NCBI GenBank assembly: GCA_964568045.1
Contig: CAZMOL010000041.1
Coordinates: forward strand, 1 to 15,052
Origin: CAZDDA01 sp964568045
GTDB lineage: Bacteria > Bipolaricaulota > Bipolaricaulia > UBA7950 > UBA9294
Length of the DNA stretch: 15,052 nucleotides
Reading direction: 5' to 3'
Each line of letters starts with the position of its first letter. The stretch's first letter is position 1. This document shows, one piece after another, positions 13,777 through 15,052 of this stretch. A model generated the notes under the pieces. It made no database searches and was not told the DNA's origin. It saw only the letters and a program-made list of their open reading frames with translations. The translations under genes and the position numbers were made by a program.

Positions 13777-14517
13777 ATGAGAAATGCCTGTTTGAACCGG
13801 AAACTGAAAGCGAGCGTGGTAATTCCTGCGCTGGATGAAGGGCAACACATCGGCCGGTGTCTCCAAAGCCTAGCCCATCAGACCTTTAGAGACTTTGAGG
13901 TCATTGTGGTGGACAATGGCTCCAAAGACGCTACGGCCTCAATTGCACGGGATTGTGGCGCTTCCACAATCTACGAGCCTAGACACGGCATTCCCTACGC
14001 AAGAGAGACTGGTTTTCAAGCAGCGAGGTCGGACATCATTGCATCTACTGACGCGGATACGGAGGTTCCGGCAAACTGGCTACAGCGGATCTCCCAGACC
14101 TTCTTGGAGGACCCGCAGGTCGTAGCCGTGTTTGGTCCATATTGCTACAAACCATTGTCGAGACGCAGGAGCTTAGGCACCCTGCTCATCCCTTATTTGT
14201 CCACGGCGCTCATGTTCAGCCAGCGGATAGCTTGGAGGTTTGGGCATCCCTATTTCTCCGGGGCCAACTTTGCCGTCCGGCAGGAAGCTTTCCTTGAAGC
14301 ACAAGGATTTCGCTCGCCCAAGGATACCCAAATCTACTCGGTTTGGGAGGACGTCCAACTAGGGATGAAGCTCCATCAACTAGGCAAGGTTTGCTATCTG
14401 TCGGATCTCGTCGTCTTGACCTCTGCCCGCAAGCTCAGGTCAGCGAATGCTCGAACCATACTTATCGGTACTCCGAAGAAGGCGTTTCGCGTACAGGTTA
14501 TGCGAAAAGATCTGTAA
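13777..14517 (+). CDS. Family 2 glycosyltransferase (GT-A fold)
   Basis: This 246-aa protein transfers a sugar from a nucleotide sugar. Acceptor and sugar are unknown. The N-terminal GT-A core is clear: SVVIPALDEGQHIGRCLQSL at 13-32, EVIVVDNGSKDAT at 41-53, the metal-binding DAD at 92-94 in ASTDADTEVP, and VWEDVQLG at 189-196 with the catalytic acidic residue. No strong membrane helix follows the core, though LGTLLIPYLSTALMF (133-147) is hydrophobic. ATG 13777 has GAGGAG almost adjacent (one-base gap), closer than ideal. The frame stays open upstream to 13672 but those residues do not look like protein. No polysaccharide cluster is visible, so it may be isolated or transferred. Confidence 0.88.
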   Translation: MRNACLNRKLKASVVIPALDEGQHIGRCLQSLAHQTFRDFEVIVVDNGSKDATASIARDCGASTIYEPRHGIPYARETGFQAARSDIIASTDADTEVPANWLQRISQTFLEDPQVVAVFGPYCYKPLSRRRSLGTLLIPYLSTALMFSQRIAWRFGHPYFSGANFAVRQEAFLEAQGFRSPKDTQIYSVWEDVQLGMKLHQLGKVCYLSDLVVLTSARKLRSANARTILIGTPKKAFRVQVMRKDL

Positions 14518-14553
14518 GCTGAGCGCTTTCTTAGAACGCAACGGGGTGACCTG

Positions 14554-14769
14554 ATTAAGCCAGAACGAGAAACCGGTACGGTCAAGTGGTTTAGCGCCAT
14601 TAAGGGGTATGGCTTTATCGTACGTGACAAAGGAGGCGACCTCTGCGTGCACTTCACGGGCATTCGGGGTGAGCGACGCAGCCTGTTAAAAGAAGGATTG
14701 CGAGTGGAATTCACAGTCGTTCAAGCGGACAAAGGCCCCCGAGCACAAGACGTAGAGGTTGTAGATTGA
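14554..14769 (+). CDS. Cold-shock-domain protein with a non-standard start codon
   Basis: The frame encodes about 71 residues with the cold-shock OB fold: TGTVKWFSAIKGYGFIV (RNP1-like KGYGFI), then VHFTGI (RNP2-like), a LLKEGLRVEFTVV strand and KGPRAQDVEVVD end. These bind single-stranded RNA or DNA. No ATG, GTG or TTG occurs in frame between the glycosyltransferase stop (14517) and the fold, so the start must be ATT 14554 or CTG 14551. GGGGTGA (14543-14549) sits at a suitable distance for ATT and shorter for CTG. ATT gives residues IKPERETGTVKWF. AUU starts are known for infC. The gene may instead have lost its start by mutation or sequence error. It starts 36 bases after the glycosyltransferase stop in the same frame, so read-through is another formal option. 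Confidence 0.72.
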   Translation: MKPERETGTVKWFSAIKGYGFIVRDKGGDLCVHFTGIRGERRSLLKEGLRVEFTVVQADKGPRAQDVEVVD

Positions 14770-14811
14770 ACCCCCATAGTCGCGCATCGCCTTTCGCAAC
14801 GGAAGGTTCCT

Positions 14812-14883
14812 TTGGTTGCTAGTGACAAGGAAATAGAGGACGCCCTCAAATCCTTCCGCCGAATAGAGGTAATAACACGATAA
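14812..14883 (+). CDS. Possible 23-codon ORF, perhaps a ribosomal S21-like fragment
   Basis: TTG 14812 has GGAAGG five bases upstream and opens a frame of 23 codons ending TAA 14881-14883. The product, rich in charged residues, includes SDKEIEDALKSFRRIEV. This loosely recalls the N-terminal part of ribosomal protein S21, whose pattern is E-x-x-x-x-A-L-x-x-F-K/R-R. S21 is normally about 60 residues, so this would be a fragment. The resemblance is weak, and chance or a decayed gene are both possible. Confidence 0.25.
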   Translation: MVASDKEIEDALKSFRRIEVITR

Positions 14884-14972
14884 CCAGAGTTCACAACTAG
14901 ATCCTAAATCCGCGAGGGGCAGTGCGCGAAAACCGTTGGGGAGCGGCTCTCTAAACTACCACCGCATCTGAC

Positions 14973-15019
14973 AAAAAAGAACATCGGGCGACGCAATCTC
15001 ACCCATTCGTCGCCCGATG
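14973..15019 (-). terminator. Intrinsic terminator for a minus-strand gene beyond the right edge
   Basis: CATCGGGCGACG (14982-14993) and CGTCGCCCGATG (15008-15019) form a perfect 12-bp GC-rich stem with a 14-base loop. In minus-strand RNA it is followed by a U-rich tract (TTCTTTTTTG, reverse complement of 14972-14981). This is a clear rho-independent terminator. It implies a gene ending between 15020 and the window edge or just beyond, whose product cannot be seen. Confidence 0.85.
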
Positions 15020-15052
15020 GCCCGCAACTGCGACTAACTACGGGCAAAATTA

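Larger units (their letters stand above)
14770..15052. other. Right end with no confirmed gene
   Basis: Apart from the small possible ORF at 14812-14883 and the terminator near 14973-15019, the last 283 bases show no convincing gene on either strand. A loose stem is possible at 14796-14819 (GCAAC with GTTGC, AAGG with CCTT), but its loop is only two to four bases. Confidence 0.4.

Noticed and set aside
13409..13866. Minus-strand frames across the tRNA-Gln region with GGFEPPLTGP and SLGDSNT-like products
   Set aside because: Such peptides are a known artefact of translating the complement of tRNA genes.
1..15052. CRISPR array, insertion sequence, prophage or toxin-antitoxin/defence module
   Set aside because: No regularly spaced repeats, transposase, integrase or phage motif was seen on either strand; the genes are housekeeping or small scattered ones.

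Overview
The window is almost entirely bacterial chromosome with housekeeping genes. GC content is moderate to high, intergenic gaps are short, stop and start codons often overlap, Shine-Dalgarno sequences are strong, and TTG starts are unusually common (fabF, recO, era, plsC and gmk all read best from TTG). The tRNA gene does not encode its 3' CCA. No phylum can be named from the sequence alone. The scattered single genes of usually larger sets (a lone atpC, a lone hutI, a lone amrB) suggest a lineage away from the well-studied model bacteria, but that is inference.

Region 1 (about 1-5290, minus strand) reads, in transcription order: a 62-aa protein of unknown function, era (GTPase for 30S assembly), a GNAT-like protein of the COG3375 type, deoC (deoxyribose-phosphate aldolase), recO (recombination mediator), atpC (F1 ATPase epsilon subunit) and fabF (beta-ketoacyl-ACP synthase II). 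Genes overlap or lie within 80 bases of each other. A promoter-like site lies before the 62-aa gene and another sits across the recO stop codon, just before atpC.

Region 2 (5300-10826, plus strand) reads hutI (imidazolonepropionase), ispE (isoprenoid synthesis), cmk (CMP kinase), plsC (lysophosphatidate acyltransferase), rpsA (six-domain ribosomal protein S1) and hup (HU). hutI-ispE, ispE-cmk and cmk-plsC all overlap by 1-4 bases, so this looks like one operon. Its promoter lies back to back with the promoter of region 1, and their -35 elements share the same bases.

Region 3 (13473-10798, minus strand) reads amrB (MEMO-like), yicC (endoribonuclease), gmk (guanylate kinase) and acpS (holo-ACP synthase), mostly with overlapping ends. 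acpS runs 29 bases into the 3' end of hup on the other strand. Regions 1 and 3 both carry fatty-acid genes (fabF, acpS), and regions 2 and 3 both carry nucleotide kinases (cmk, gmk).

Region 4 (13500-15052, plus strand) is looser. It holds a tRNA-Gln(CUG) with a consensus-like promoter, a family 2 glycosyltransferase, and a cold-shock-domain protein with no ATG, GTG or TTG start. After these come a tiny possible ORF and an intrinsic terminator serving a minus-strand gene beyond the right edge.

I found no CRISPR array, insertion sequence, prophage or recognisable defence system. The points most worth a second look are the C at position 33 of the tRNA-Gln, the cold-shock gene's start, the shared divergent promoter, the 62-aa protein and the isolated atpC.
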